Part shown: one piece after another, positions 44,277-53,756 of the stretch
Layout of the letters: each line of letters begins with the position of its first letter
Numbering within the stretch: position 1 is the first letter of the stretch
Source: CAVQCX01 sp963775335
GTDB taxonomy: Bacteria; Pseudomonadota; Gammaproteobacteria; Chromatiales; Chromatiaceae
Direction: 5' to 3'
DNA length: 64,000 nucleotides
Assembly: GCA_963775335.1 (NCBI GenBank)
Contig: CAVZIJ010000003.1
Span: forward strand, 682,001-746,000
Notes under the pieces: generated by a model
Seen by the model: only the letters and a program-made list of their open reading frames with translations
Databases searched by the model: none
What the model was told of the DNA's origin: nothing
Program-made: the position numbers and the translations under genes

Positions 44277-45644
44277 ATGGAGCTCACGACACTGACCGCC
44301 GTCTCCCCCGTGGACGGACGCTACGGCGCCCGGACCGCGGATCTGCGTCCCATTTTCAGTGAATTCGGACTGATCCGCCATCGCGTGCTGGTGGAGGTGC
44401 GTTGGCTGCAGGCGCTCGCCGCCCACCCCGGCGTCGCCGAGGTACGCACCTTCAGCGAGCATGCCCGGAAGATACTCGAAGGGATCGTCGAGAACTTCAG
44501 CGAAGAGGACGCCCACCGGGTCAAGAACATCGAGCGCACCACCAATCACGACGTCAAGGCGGTGGAGTATCTCCTCAAGGAGAAGGTGGCGGGCAACCAG
44601 GAGCTGGAGGCAGTCAGCGAATTCATCCACTTCGCCTGCACCTCCGAAGACGTCAACAACCTGTCCCACGCCCTGATGCTGCGCGAAGGCCGCGGACAGG
44701 TGCTGTTGCCCCTGATGGACGAGGTGATCACCGGGGTGCGCGCGCTCGCCCAGGCCCACGCGGACAAGCCCATGCTCTCGCGCACCCACGGCCAGCCCGC
44801 CTCCCCCACCACCCTGGGCAAGGAGATGGCCAACTTCGTCCATCGGCTGCACCGCCAGCGCGAGCAGGTGGCGGCGGTGCCCCTGCTGGGCAAGATCAAC
44901 GGCGCGGTCGGCAACTACAATGCCCACCTCGTCGCCTATCCGGAGCTTGACTGGAGCGCCTTCGCCCGGGAATTCGTCGAGGGCTTGGGGCTGGCCTGGA
45001 ATCCTTACACCACTCAGATCGAGCCCCACGACTACATCGCCGAGCTGTTCGATGCCGTCGCCCGCTTCAACGGCGTGCTGATCGATTTCTGCCGCAACGT
45101 CTGGGGCTATATCTCGCTCGGCTACTTCAAGCAGAAGACCATCGCCGGCGAGGTGGGCTCATCCACCATGCCGCACAAGGTCAACCCGATCGACTTCGAG
45201 AACGCCGAGGGCAATCTGGGCATCGCCAACGCCTTGTTCGACCACCTGGCCGGCAAGCTGCCCATCTCGCGCTGGCAGCGCGACCTGACCGACTCGACTG
45301 CGCTGCGCAACCTCGGTGTGGGCCTGGCCCACACCAGTATCGCCCTGCAGTCCGCGATCCGGGGTATGTCCAAGCTGGAGGCCGACGAGGCGCGGCTGGC
45401 CGCCGACCTGGATGCCAACTGGGAGGTGTTGGCCGAGCCGATCCAGACGGTGATGCGCCGCTACGGCATCGACAAGCCCTACGAGCGGCTCAAGGAGCTC
45501 AGTCGCGGTCACCGGCTGTGCGCGGAGGACATTCGTAAGTTCATCGACGGCCTGGATCTCCCGGATTCCGCGAAGGCGTCTCTGCGCGCTCTGACGCCGG
45601 CCGGCTACACCGGCAACGCCGAAGACCAGGCCCGGAGCATCTGA
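44277..45644 (+). CDS. purB: Adenylosuccinate lyase
   Basis: 455 residues, one fewer than in E. coli. ATG at 44277 (MELTTLTAVSPVDGRYG). Signatures: RTTNHDVKAVEYLL, HFACTSEDVNNLSHALML, SRTHGQPASPTTLGKEMANF split by none, and the flexible loop GSSTMPHKVNPIDFENAEGN with catalytic Ser. It acts twice in purine synthesis, splitting SAICAR and adenylosuccinate. hflD lies 12 kb upstream rather than adjacent; roxA follows as in E. coli. Confidence 0.97.
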   Translation: MELTTLTAVSPVDGRYGARTADLRPIFSEFGLIRHRVLVEVRWLQALAAHPGVAEVRTFSEHARKILEGIVENFSEEDAHRVKNIERTTNHDVKAVEYLLKEKVAGNQELEAVSEFIHFACTSEDVNNLSHALMLREGRGQVLLPLMDEVITGVRALAQAHADKPMLSRTHGQPASPTTLGKEMANFVHRLHRQREQVAAVPLLGKINGAVGNYNAHLVAYPELDWSAFAREFVEGLGLAWNPYTTQIEPHDYIAELFDAVARFNGVLIDFCRNVWGYISLGYFKQKTIAGEVGSSTMPHKVNPIDFENAEGNLGIANALFDHLAGKLPISRWQRDLTDSTALRNLGVGLAHTSIALQSAIRGMSKLEADEARLAADLDANWEVLAEPIQTVMRRYGIDKPYERLKELSRGHRLCAEDIRKFIDGLDLPDSAKASLRALTPAGYTGNAEDQARSI

Positions 45645-46127
45645 CCGGCAATCCCCCGCTGCGGCGCGCGATCCGCCGGCGTTCCCGGCGTCGCTCGGCC
45701 CGGAGGCTCGACGGACTGTCGAGCACGCCGGCGCGTCCGGTTTTTCGCGCGCCCTGTATCCAACAAGCGGCTCGCGGCAGCCTCCGAACGAACGCTGGTG
45801 AACAGAGCGGGCCGGAGACGGAGGCTATCCCGCGCCGATCCCCTCCGGCGATCCGGGAATTCGTGACCTTGCGCACGGTCCCTGGGAATCGAATCTGGGA
45901 TAAAAGAGCCCATTGATTGGGCTGGGGCGCCCCGAGAACCCGCCGAACCGCATCCCCAGGGGAGCCCTACGCAACCGTCCAATCCGCCCGGCCTACCGAC
46001 CCCCAGCTATGGTAGGACGGGTTTTTTTTGCGCGTCCGCCCCCCGGACGTCCCGCCCGTCGCGCTCGTGAGCCTCTGCGCCGAATTGCTACACTTGCCCG
46101 CACCAGCTGCGCACACGGAAGCCGTTG
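45645..46127. other. Intergenic region between purB and roxA
   Basis: About 480 bp. Hairpin GCTCGAC/GTCGAGC at 45707-45725, and a CCGG/CCGG stem followed by TTTTT near 45740 may end purB. A T8 run near 46022 follows a weak CCTACC/GGTAGG stem. No gene seen. Confidence 0.4.
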
Positions 46128-47303
46128 ATGCTCAAGCTCCGCCTGCCCGAAGACCTAGACCCCGAGCGGTTCCTGCACACCTATTGGCAGAAGAAGCCCC
46201 TGCTGATCCGTGGCGCCCTCCCTGGATTCGTCTCGCCGCTGGAGCCCGGTGAGCTGGCGGGTCTCGCCTGTGAGGAGGAGCCCGAATCGCGCATCGTGCT
46301 GCAGCAGGCCGGTGATCCCGCTTGGGTGCTGCGTCACGGCCCCTTCACCGAGGCCGATTTCGAGGCATTACCCGAGACCCATTGGACCCTGCTCGTCCAG
46401 GACGTGGACAAGCTCATCCCGGAGGTCGCCGATCTCCTGGAGCCGTTCCGGTTCCTGCCGGATTGGCGTGTCGACGATGTCATGATCAGCTACGCTGCAG
46501 ACCAGGGCTCCGTTGGGCCGCACACGGACGACTATGACGTGTTCCTGATCCAGGGCGCGGGACGGCGCCGCTGGCAGATCCACCATCGGCCAACCTCCGA
46601 TGCCGACCTGATGCCGGGTCTGGACCTGCGCATCCTCTCGGATTTTGAGGCCGCCGAGGAATGGGTTCTGGTGCCGGGCGACCTGCTCTACCTGCCACCC
46701 GGCGTCGCCCATTGGGGCCTCGCCCAAGGAGCCGGCTGCATGACCTACTCGGTCGGCTTCAGGGCCCCCACGTTGCGCGAGCTGGCGGGTGCCTACTGCG
46801 AGGATCTGATCCAGCGCAGCGTCCCGTCGCAGCGATACCGGGACGCTGAGCTGCATCCCACGCGCACCAGCGCCGAGATATCGGCCGGCGTCCTGACCGA
46901 GATTCGCGGCCTGCTGGACCGATCGCTCACGGACTCGCCTGCCGAGCGCGATCGATGGTTCGGCCGGTTCATCACCGAGCCCAAGCCGCGATTGCTCGTG
47001 CAGCCGGCGGAAGAGCCGCTGGACGCGCGGACCCTCTATACGCTGCTGCAGGAGCGCGCACTGCTTCTCAGAAACGGGCTCTCCCGGATGGCCTTCATCC
47101 GCGGATCGGAGGGTCGGGACTATCTTTACGTGAATGGCGAAGAGCTCCCGTTTCCGTCCGATCAGAGCGGGTTTCTGGAGATTCTCACCCAGCAACGACG
47201 CCTGCATTTCGGCTACCTGGCCGACTGGCTCGCACGCGGCGAGTGCCTGGGGCTGCTCACCGAGCTGTACAACCGCGGGCACCTGCACTTCGATGAAGAA
47301 TGA
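46128..47303 (+). CDS. roxA: Ribosomal protein L16 3-hydroxylase (JmjC oxygenase)
   Basis: 391 residues. LDPERFLHTYWQKKPLLIRGALP opens the cupin/JmjC fold. The Fe ligands are H and D in VGPHTDDYDVFLIQ and a His in PPGVAHWG; the 2-oxoglutarate Arg follows (GRRRWQIH). The C-terminal domain holds a winged-helix-like dimerisation end. RoxA/YcfD hydroxylates Arg81 of L16. A TTG just before the ATG at 46128 would add one residue. Order purB-roxA agrees with E. coli (where phoPQ lie between). Overlaps the next gene by 11 bp. Confidence 0.93.
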   Translation: MLKLRLPEDLDPERFLHTYWQKKPLLIRGALPGFVSPLEPGELAGLACEEEPESRIVLQQAGDPAWVLRHGPFTEADFEALPETHWTLLVQDVDKLIPEVADLLEPFRFLPDWRVDDVMISYAADQGSVGPHTDDYDVFLIQGAGRRRWQIHHRPTSDADLMPGLDLRILSDFEAAEEWVLVPGDLLYLPPGVAHWGLAQGAGCMTYSVGFRAPTLRELAGAYCEDLIQRSVPSQRYRDAELHPTRTSAEISAGVLTEIRGLLDRSLTDSPAERDRWFGRFITEPKPRLLVQPAEEPLDARTLYTLLQERALLLRNGLSRMAFIRGSEGRDYLYVNGEELPFPSDQSGFLEILTQQRRLHFGYLADWLARGECLGLLTELYNRGHLHFDEE

Positions 47304-47727
47304 GGTCCGTATCCGCGTCGCCGACTGGCACCGCGACGCCGAGGCACTGAAGGGTATCCGCTGGGCCGTCTTCGTGCAGGAGCAAGGCGTGCCCCCGGAC
47401 CTCGAGTGGGACGAGCAGGACCCCGTCTCGCTGCACCTGCTGGCGGAGGATGGCGCCGGACGGCCGATCGCCACCGCCCGGCTACTGCCGCACGGCCACG
47501 TCGGCCGCATGGCAGTGAGCCGCGACTGGCGACGCCGGGGGATAGGCAGCGCGCTGGTGCGCAAAGCGCTGGATGAGGCGCGGTGGCGGGGGCTAGCACA
47601 GGTGATCGTGAACGCCCAGACTTATGTGGTGGAGTTTTACGCGCGTCACGGTTTCGTCCCGGAGGGCGAAGCGTTCATGGACGCCGGCATCCCCCACCAG
47701 CGAATGACCCGATCGGTAGCGGAGTGA
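47293..47727 (+). CDS. GNAT N-acetyltransferase (ElaA/YjcF-like)
   Basis: 144 residues. VRIRVADWHRDAEALKGIRWAVFVQEQGVP, then GRMAVSRDWRRRGIGSALVRKAL with the acetyl-CoA loop R-x-x-G-I-G. ATG at 47293 overlaps roxA, so the pair is co-translated. Substrate unknown. The next gene starts 4 bp after its stop. Confidence 0.85.
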   Translation: MKNEVRIRVADWHRDAEALKGIRWAVFVQEQGVPPDLEWDEQDPVSLHLLAEDGAGRPIATARLLPHGHVGRMAVSRDWRRRGIGSALVRKALDEARWRGLAQVIVNAQTYVVEFYARHGFVPEGEAFMDAGIPHQRMTRSVAE

Positions 47728-47730
47728 GCC

Positions 47731-48264
47731 ATGGGAACGACCGAAGACAGACTGGCTTGGATCGAGCAGGGGCAGCTCGGGGAGACTCAGGGCAGCCTGG
47801 AGCTCGAGCGCCGGGAAGAGCTGGCACTTGCCGTCGTCCGGCTCGCCACCGCTGCGCAACGCGAGATCCTGATATTCAGCTGGGATCTCGACGCCCCGCT
47901 GTACAACCGAACCGCCTTCCTCGACGCCGTCCGCGCGCTCGCCGTCGGAGGCCGCGCGGCCCAGGTCCGGATCCTGCTCCAGACCAACGAACGGGTGCAG
48001 CGCGAAGGACACCGCCTCGTGGATCTGGCCCGGCGCCTGTCCAGCCGTATGGAGATCCGCAAGGTCGATCCCGAGCACGCCGGACACCCGGAGAACTTCC
48101 TGTTGGTGGACGGAATGGGCTATCTGCGCAAGCGCTTGCACACCCGCCTCGAGGCCGTTGTCAGCTTCCACGCGCCGCTGGACGTCCGGCATTTCCGGGA
48201 CTTCTTCAACGGCGTCTGGAACGCTAGCGAGCAGGACTACGAGCTGAGGCGCCTGCACCTGTGA
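47731..48264 (+). CDS. DUF7931-type phospholipase-D-like protein
   Basis: 177 residues. REILIFSWDLDAPLYNRTAFLDAVRALA and NFLLVDGMGYLRKRLHTRLEAVVSFHAP resemble a single PLD-like fold without a complete HKD motif. Enzymatic activity is doubtful. It follows the GNAT gene by 4 bp. Its last 41 bp overlap the convergent NUDIX gene. Confidence 0.7.
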   Translation: MGTTEDRLAWIEQGQLGETQGSLELERREELALAVVRLATAAQREILIFSWDLDAPLYNRTAFLDAVRALAVGGRAAQVRILLQTNERVQREGHRLVDLARRLSSRMEIRKVDPEHAGHPENFLLVDGMGYLRKRLHTRLEAVVSFHAPLDVRHFRDFFNGVWNASEQDYELRRLHL

Positions 48265-48856
48265 TCGGGCCGCGCCGCAGCCGCTCGCGGTTCATGGCGA
48301 GCCACTGCAGCGTGATCACGATGCTGGTGGAGTCCGCCCGGCCTGTATAGAGCTCGGCAATGGCCTGATCGGCCGGCATCACCAGGACGCGGATGTCCTC
48401 TCCCTCATGTTCCAGCCCGTGCACGCCTCCGGCGCCATCCGTATCCACCAGCCCGACGAACAGGCTGATGCGCTCGGCCGAGAGCCCAGGACTCACCCAG
48501 AGACGACAGACCGGGATCAGCTCGCCGACCTCACATCCGGCCTCCTCCCGAACCTCGCGCCGAGCCACCTCCTCGGCGCTCTCGCCGGGACCAACGTAGC
48601 CGCCCACCGTCTCCAGCAGCCAGCAGCCCTCCCCCGCTTCCAGGGTACCGATCCGGAACTGCTCGATCAGCACCACGCGGTCACGACTCGGATCGTAGAG
48701 CAGCACGGAGACCGCCCCCAGCCCCTCCAGGCGCTCGCGCACGATCTCGCGGCTCCACCCGCCCTCGAACAGACTGTGCCGCAGCCGATAGCGGTCGACG
48801 TGGAAGAAACCCCGGAAAACCGCCTCGCGCTGCAGGATCTCGGTCTTGTATTCCAT
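48224..48856 (-). CDS. nudF: ADP-ribose diphosphatase (NUDIX, NudF-like)
   Basis: 210 residues. N-terminal MEYKTEILQREAVFRGFFHVDRYRL and VVLIEQFRIG are typical of NudF; the NUDIX box GGYVGPGESAEEVARREVREE-AGCEV is complete. The enzyme splits ADP-ribose into AMP and ribose-5-phosphate. Convergent overlap with the PLD-like gene is 41 bp. A few extra C-terminal residues (GASARSPAR) come from the overlap. Confidence 0.9.
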   Translation of the reverse strand: MEYKTEILQREAVFRGFFHVDRYRLRHSLFEGGWSREIVRERLEGLGAVSVLLYDPSRDRVVLIEQFRIGTLEAGEGCWLLETVGGYVGPGESAEEVARREVREEAGCEVGELIPVCRLWVSPGLSAERISLFVGLVDTDGAGGVHGLEHEGEDIRVLVMPADQAIAELYTGRADSTSIVITLQWLAMNRERLRRGPITGAGASARSPAR

Positions 48857-49169
48857 GGTGCCTCCGGGCCGGATCCCGACATCGTGAGGAAAGGCGCCAT
48901 GTTAGGACGATGGTCCAGGCCTGTCGATCGGGCCTGGCCGGCCCATGCCGATCCTCCCGACGATCCAGCCCGGCCTGCACGGGCGACATACCGGGCCCCC
49001 AGTCGCCATCGCCCTCTTACGCCCTTGCCGTAAGGCCGGGGATCTATTTAGACTGCGCCAATGACAGGATCCCGCCCTCGCCTGCCCACCGCGGTTGTGC
49101 GACGATCTCCGACCTAACGCCCGAAGAGGCGGCCCAACAACAAGACCAAGCTATCCCGGGAGCAGCAAC
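48857..49169. other. Upstream region of nudF and of the pentapeptide-repeat gene
   Basis: About 310 bp between divergent genes. A possible promoter for the right gene is TTGCCG at 49025-49030 and TAGACT at 49049-49054 (18-bp spacer). No other gene is seen. Confidence 0.4.
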
Positions 49170-50024
49170 ATGGTGGAAATCCGAGAAAAGAAATCCGGCA
49201 CCGTGATCGCCCGCCTGGAGGGCGACAGCCTCGCGGGCGCCGACCTTCGGGAGATGGACCTGGTTGGCGCCGATCTTCGAGGAGCCGATCTCCAGGGGGC
49301 TCGTTTGGACAACGCCTATCTGATGAACGCGGATCTCAGCGGGGCCAACCTCGCCAGCGCGACCCTGATCGGGGCCAACCTGGAAGAAGCCAACCTCTCG
49401 GGCGCCAATCTCACTTCGGCGCGAATCGGATTCGAGACGCGCTCCCGGGCCGCCCTGATGCTCGGCGCCAATCTTTCCGGGGCCGACCTGACCCGCGCCG
49501 ACATCCGCCATGTCGAGCTGCGCCGCGCGAATCTCTCCGACGCCATCATGACCTACGTCGACGCCGAAGGAACCGATTTCAGCCGTGCCAATCTCGACCG
49601 CATCTCGGCGACCAACGGACTGTTCATCAAGGCGGTGATGCGCCAGGCCTCGCTGCGTAACGCGGATCTGCGCGAATGCCACCTCAATGATGCCAACCTG
49701 GTGCGCGCCGACATGAGCGGCGTAAACCTCGAAGGGCTCTCCGAAGCGGGGTTCGCCGTGATCAACCGTGCGCACATGGAGCACGCCATCCTGAGAGGCG
49801 CCCGGATGTGCTCGGTATCGGCCGAAGAGGCCGATTTGAAGCGCGCGGATCTCACCGGCGCCGACCTACGGGGTGCAGTGCTGGGCGGCGTGATCCTGCG
49901 CGATGCCAATGTGCGCGACGCCGACTTCGAGGGCGTCGAGCTCGCCTCAGTCACCATGGACTTCGCCAACTTCTCCGAGGCCCGCAACGCCGTGATTCCG
50001 CCCTACAAGGGCAACCTGCGCTGA
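49170..50024 (+). CDS. Pentapeptide-repeat protein, 284 aa
   Basis: Residues about 18-275 consist of A(D/N)LxX repeats in several blocks: LAGADLREMDLVGADLRGADL, MNADLSGANLASATLIGANL, and after a gap near residue 95 further sets to TGADLRGAVLGG. Such proteins form a right-handed quadrilateral beta-helix. A few (Qnr, MfpA) mimic DNA and protect gyrase, but no such role is shown here. The breaks (residues 85-100, 175-190) would interrupt the helix. Followed by a strong terminator shared with sat. Confidence 0.85.
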   Translation: MVEIREKKSGTVIARLEGDSLAGADLREMDLVGADLRGADLQGARLDNAYLMNADLSGANLASATLIGANLEEANLSGANLTSARIGFETRSRAALMLGANLSGADLTRADIRHVELRRANLSDAIMTYVDAEGTDFSRANLDRISATNGLFIKAVMRQASLRNADLRECHLNDANLVRADMSGVNLEGLSEAGFAVINRAHMEHAILRGARMCSVSAEEADLKRADLTGADLRGAVLGGVILRDANVRDADFEGVELASVTMDFANFSEARNAVIPPYKGNLR

Positions 50025-50085
50025 TCACACCTGGTGCCGGGTAGGCGCGACGCGCCAACCCAGGATTGATCCGGAGGGACCAGGC

Positions 50086-50119
50086 AAAAGGCCCGCCCCT
50101 TTCTCGGGGCGGGCCTTTT
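50086..50119. terminator. Shared terminator between the pentapeptide gene and sat
   Basis: AAAAGGCCCGCCCC, a short loop, GGGGCGGGCCTTTT: a 10-bp GC stem with T runs on both strands. Confidence 0.85.
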
Positions 50120-50175
50120 CCGGTTGAGCCTGAGAACCGGCGAAGGGAGTGCGGAACGCCCCCCGCCGGATCAAC

Positions 50176-51363
50176 TCAGTTCAGTGACTGATAGTAGTCC
50201 ATCAGGATCTTCGCCACTTCCGGCCGCGAGAACTCCGGCGGCGGAGCGATACCGTTGCCGAGCATTTCGCGCACCTTGGTGCCGGACAGCAGCACGAAGT
50301 CTTCTTTGGTGTGGTCCGGCGCCTCGCACATCATCACCACCTTGTTCAGCTTCTTCGAGTAGGCGGTGTGGTCGGCCTTGAAGATCTCGATGTCGAGCGC
50401 GCCCTCGGGCACCTCTTGCTCGAAGATGGTCTGGGCGTCGAAAGCACCGTAGTAGTCGCCGACGCCAGCATGGTCGCGGCCGATGATGAAGTGGGTCGCA
50501 CCCATGTTCTGACGGAAGTAGGCGTGCAGCACCGCCTCACGCGGGCCGGCGTAGAGCATGTCGAAGCCGTAGCCGGTGACCATCGCGCTATTGGGCTTGA
50601 AGTACAGCTCCACCATCTTACGGATCGCCGCGTCGCGCACCGGCGCGGGAATATCGCCCTTCTTCAGCTTGCCCAACAGCATGTGGATCACCAGGCCGTC
50701 GCAGTCGAGACGGTCCATGGCCATGTGGCATAGCTCTTCGTGGGCCAGGTGCATGGGGTTGCGGGTCTGAAACGCTACCACGCGCTTCCAGCCGCGCTCG
50801 GCGATGTCGTTGCGGATCTCCACCGCCGTGCGGAAGGTGTCCGGGAAATCGTCCTGGAAGTAGCTGAAATGCAGCACGTCGATAGGGCCGGAGACGGCAT
50901 AACGGCCCTGGGAGTTGAAGGTCGCGACGCCGGGGTGCTCGGCATCGGAGGTGCGGTAGACCTTCTCCGTCATGAACGCCATCTGGGCGTCGGTGACCTG
51001 CTCGATGGCCTCGACCTGCATCACCGCCAGCACCGGATTGCCCTCGACGTTGGGATCGCGCAGGGCGATGCGCTTGGCGCCCTTGATCGCGTCCACGGTC
51101 TCGAGCAGGCACATGACGGGGACCGGGAAGAACGCGCCGTCGGTCATGCGCATGCTCTCGCAGGTGCCCATGGCGTCGGCCACGTTTATGAAGCCCTTGA
51201 GCGGGCTGAAGTAGCCGCCGCCCATCATCACCGCATTACCGGCCGACTGAGAACTGATCACGACGGAGGGCAGGGAAGCGGACTCGTGCATGAGCTCATG
51301 GTGCTTGTCCGGATCGTAGACGAACCGCGGCTGCAGAGTGTCGGAACCAACGGGCTTGATCAT
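50176..51363 (-). CDS. sat: Dissimilatory-type ATP sulfurylase
   Basis: 395 residues, homo-oligomeric Sat rather than CysDN. ATG at 51363 after GAAGGAG. The N-terminal PUA-like part precedes the catalytic domain with QTRNPMHLAHEE and GRDHAGVGDYYG, the ATP and sulfate site. In sulfur oxidisers it makes ATP and sulfate from APS and pyrophosphate; in assimilation it runs the other way. No aprAB, cysC or sulfite genes are beside it. Highly biased codon use suggests strong expression. Confidence 0.95.
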   Translation of the reverse strand: MIKPVGSDTLQPRFVYDPDKHHELMHESASLPSVVISSQSAGNAVMMGGGYFSPLKGFINVADAMGTCESMRMTDGAFFPVPVMCLLETVDAIKGAKRIALRDPNVEGNPVLAVMQVEAIEQVTDAQMAFMTEKVYRTSDAEHPGVATFNSQGRYAVSGPIDVLHFSYFQDDFPDTFRTAVEIRNDIAERGWKRVVAFQTRNPMHLAHEELCHMAMDRLDCDGLVIHMLLGKLKKGDIPAPVRDAAIRKMVELYFKPNSAMVTGYGFDMLYAGPREAVLHAYFRQNMGATHFIIGRDHAGVGDYYGAFDAQTIFEQEVPEGALDIEIFKADHTAYSKKLNKVVMMCEAPDHTKEDFVLLSGTKVREMLGNGIAPPPEFSRPEVAKILMDYYQSLN

Positions 51364-51450
51364 CTTGCTGTTTCTCCTTCATTGAATTCTCGGACCGGGG
51401 CCGGCGCAGGTCTCCGGCCGCCGATCAAGATCGACAGGGATAATTTACCT

Positions 51451-52224
51451 TCAAATCATTCTTTTTCTTGTTGTTTTAGAAGGATTTTCAGGCAACAGAA
51501 TGGGTCCTGGGTGCGTGCAGCGCAATATGGTACCGCAGCAAAACCTTTGAGTACCCAAGTTTATTTTTATGGGGACGCAAATTCGCTTTTCTGCCGTGCC
51601 GCCTTTCGCATGCTCGGCGAGCGCGCCGCCCACTATGCCCTGCAGCGCACCATACATGGCGCTGGTGCCGCCGATCACGCGCTGGATCTGCTTCTCGCGC
51701 TCGGCCCACTGCTTCTCCATGGCACGGCGCTCGCGCTGGATCTGACCCTGCATGGCGCTGAAGGCCTCGACGATGGCCTCGACGCGGTGGCGGAGCTCGT
51801 CTCCCGAGAGGTACTGGTAGAGCAGCTCCATCTTCTCGCCCTTCCCGGCCGAGGCGGCGCTCGCCTGGGCGATGCGCTCGGCCTGCTCCTTGTCCATGCG
51901 CGCCTCGATCTCGGCGCGAATCCTGTCGGCCTGGAGCCTCTGCTCTTCCTCCAGTGCACGGGCCTTGCGGCGCAGCTCGAGCTCCCGGGCGGCGCCATCC
52001 TGGGCCTGCCGGGCCCGCTCAGCGATTTGCGCCTTGAGGTCCGCAAGCTCGATGTCGAGAGCACCGCGGGCTCGCTGCTCCGCCTCCGCGACAGCCCGTT
52101 TGAGCCGTTCCTCACCCTCCGCCTTGAAGCTCGCAGAAAGCTCTTCGCGTATCTGGGCGCTGAGCGCCTCGGACACGGGGATCTGATAGCCGCAGTTGGG
52201 GCACTTGATGTGGGTATCGGCCAT
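51451..52224 (-). CDS. DUF2130 family protein lacking its central domain
   Basis: 257 residues from ATG at 52224. N-terminal zinc-ribbon-like start ADTHIKCPNCGYQIPVSEAL, then a coiled coil rich in Ala/Glu/Arg (about 30-145). Then directly GKGEKMELLYQYLSGDELRHRVEAIVEAF...GGTSAMYGALQGIVGGAL, the C-terminal DUF2130 signature. The central part of about 170-180 residues (restriction-nuclease-like core in full-length members) is missing in frame. The last 45 residues (after ALAE) are not family-like and probably reflect a frameshift before the natural end. The family is linked to DNA or plasmid defence only loosely; function is unknown. Confidence 0.6.
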   Translation of the reverse strand: MADTHIKCPNCGYQIPVSEALSAQIREELSASFKAEGEERLKRAVAEAEQRARGALDIELADLKAQIAERARQAQDGAARELELRRKARALEEEQRLQADRIRAEIEARMDKEQAERIAQASAASAGKGEKMELLYQYLSGDELRHRVEAIVEAFSAMQGQIQRERRAMEKQWAEREKQIQRVIGGTSAMYGALQGIVGGALAEHAKGGTAEKRICVPIKINLGTQRFCCGTILRCTHPGPILLPENPSKTTRKRMI

Positions 52225-52745
52225 GGTGGTCCGCGAACCGCTCCGGCGTGGTGGTCTAAGTGCTCGGTGCCTGATCTTCCCAGTCTGCCGGGAAAAACGG
52301 CAACGTCGCAACCCGACGCCTCCGACGCCGATCGGGAACAGCCGAGGGGAGGCCACGCGACGGGATGTGCAAAGATCGATCCGGACGCCGTGCCTTTGCT
52401 AGCACATATTAATCGTCTTATTGTAGTCGCGACGCATCTGCGAGCATTGGGGCGGCGACCGACCGGAAACGCTCGGTTGGCAGCGTCTGGACAATTTCGA
52501 GACGAGTAAGATTGGAGCTCGGAATCCCTCCGGGCGGAAGAACAAGCTCGCGCCGCGCTCGGTGACACCCGGAAGGGGCGGCGCGCCCGACCCCCTCGGC
52601 TGGCCAAGCGGGATACGGGTCGATTGCGTGGAGCATCCGATTGCCGCCTCGTACGGAATTCGGGTCTCGGTTTCACGGCCAGGACTCACGCAGTGCTGCC
52701 GAATCGGCCGAGAGCCTTGTCGGCGGGGCTCATCTAAGATCTTGT
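52225..52745. other. Intergenic region before the glycosyltransferase gene
   Basis: About 520 bp between divergent genes. An AT-rich patch at 52405-52430 interrupts GC-rich sequence. Frames here show no known motif. Confidence 0.45.
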
Positions 52746-53756
52746 ATGAACACGCTTATCCTGTTGGCCACTCACAATGGCGCGCGATTCCTGCCGCAGC
52801 AACTCGCGAGCCTTGCTGCCCAGTCCGACCCAGACTGGCGCCTGCTGGTGCGGGATGACGGCTCCACGGACGGCACGCAAGACGTGCTGGCGGGCGCCGC
52901 GCGCACCGACGGGCGCATTGAGCTGATGACCGGACACGGGCGGCGCACCGGGCCTACCGGCAACTTTGGCCAGCTGATGCAGGCAGCGTTGGCCCGCGAC
53001 GAGCCGGCGATCGCCCTCTGCGATCAGGACGATGTCTGGCTGCCCGACAAGATCGCCCGGCAGCGCGAGCGTCTCGCGACGGTGGAGGCCGAGCGGGGCG
53101 CCGCTTGCCCGCTGCTCGTCCATGGCGATCTCGAGGTCGTCGACGAACGGCTGAGAAGGATCCATCGGTCCCTGATGCGCCTCCAGCTGATCAGACATCC
53201 CGGCTGCCCTGCGCCGTTGACCCTGCTGGCCCAGAACCACGTCGTCGGCTGCACTCTGATGATGAACCGTGCGCTGCTGGCATTGGCGACACCGGTCCCC
53301 GAGCAGATCTACATGCACGACTGGTGGATCGCGCTGTGCGCGGCTTTCGCGGGCCACCTGTCCTATGTTGCCCAGCCACTGGTGCGCTACCGTCAGCATC
53401 GGGACAATCTGGTCGGGGCCCAGGGCGTGGTCCGACGCATTGCGCGTCCCTGGCTGCTCGGCCACTGGGTTGCCAAGATGAACGCTATCCATCGTGCAAC
53501 CTGGCTCCAGGCTGAGCACCTGTGCCGACGCCTGCGGGAGCGTCCCGACGACTGGTACGATCGCCCCCAATTGATCCAGCGTCTGGAGCAGCTGGAACGA
53601 TTCGTCGCTCTTCAGGACCTTCCCTCTCACCGGCGGGCTTGGCGCCTGCGTCGCATGGGGATGCGCAGCCAAAATATCGTCATGACGACCCTCTATCTCA
53701 CGCAGGCGCTGCTGCTCCGGATTGATTCGCCAGAACGACCGGCGGAGTCCAGATGA
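52746..53756 (+). CDS. GT2-family glycosyltransferase (rhamnosyl/galactosyl type)
   Basis: 336 residues from ATG at 52746. GT-A fold: TLILLATHNGARFLPQQLASLA, RDDGSTDGT, DXD-type site IALCDQDDVWLPDK, and acceptor region MHDWWIALCAAF. These enzymes add sugars in O-antigen or capsule synthesis. The last 60 residues are a basic extension. Its stop overlaps the following frame in ATGA. Confidence 0.88.
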   Translation: MNTLILLATHNGARFLPQQLASLAAQSDPDWRLLVRDDGSTDGTQDVLAGAARTDGRIELMTGHGRRTGPTGNFGQLMQAALARDEPAIALCDQDDVWLPDKIARQRERLATVEAERGAACPLLVHGDLEVVDERLRRIHRSLMRLQLIRHPGCPAPLTLLAQNHVVGCTLMMNRALLALATPVPEQIYMHDWWIALCAAFAGHLSYVAQPLVRYRQHRDNLVGAQGVVRRIARPWLLGHWVAKMNAIHRATWLQAEHLCRRLRERPDDWYDRPQLIQRLEQLERFVALQDLPSHRRAWRLRRMGMRSQNIVMTTLYLTQALLLRIDSPERPAESR

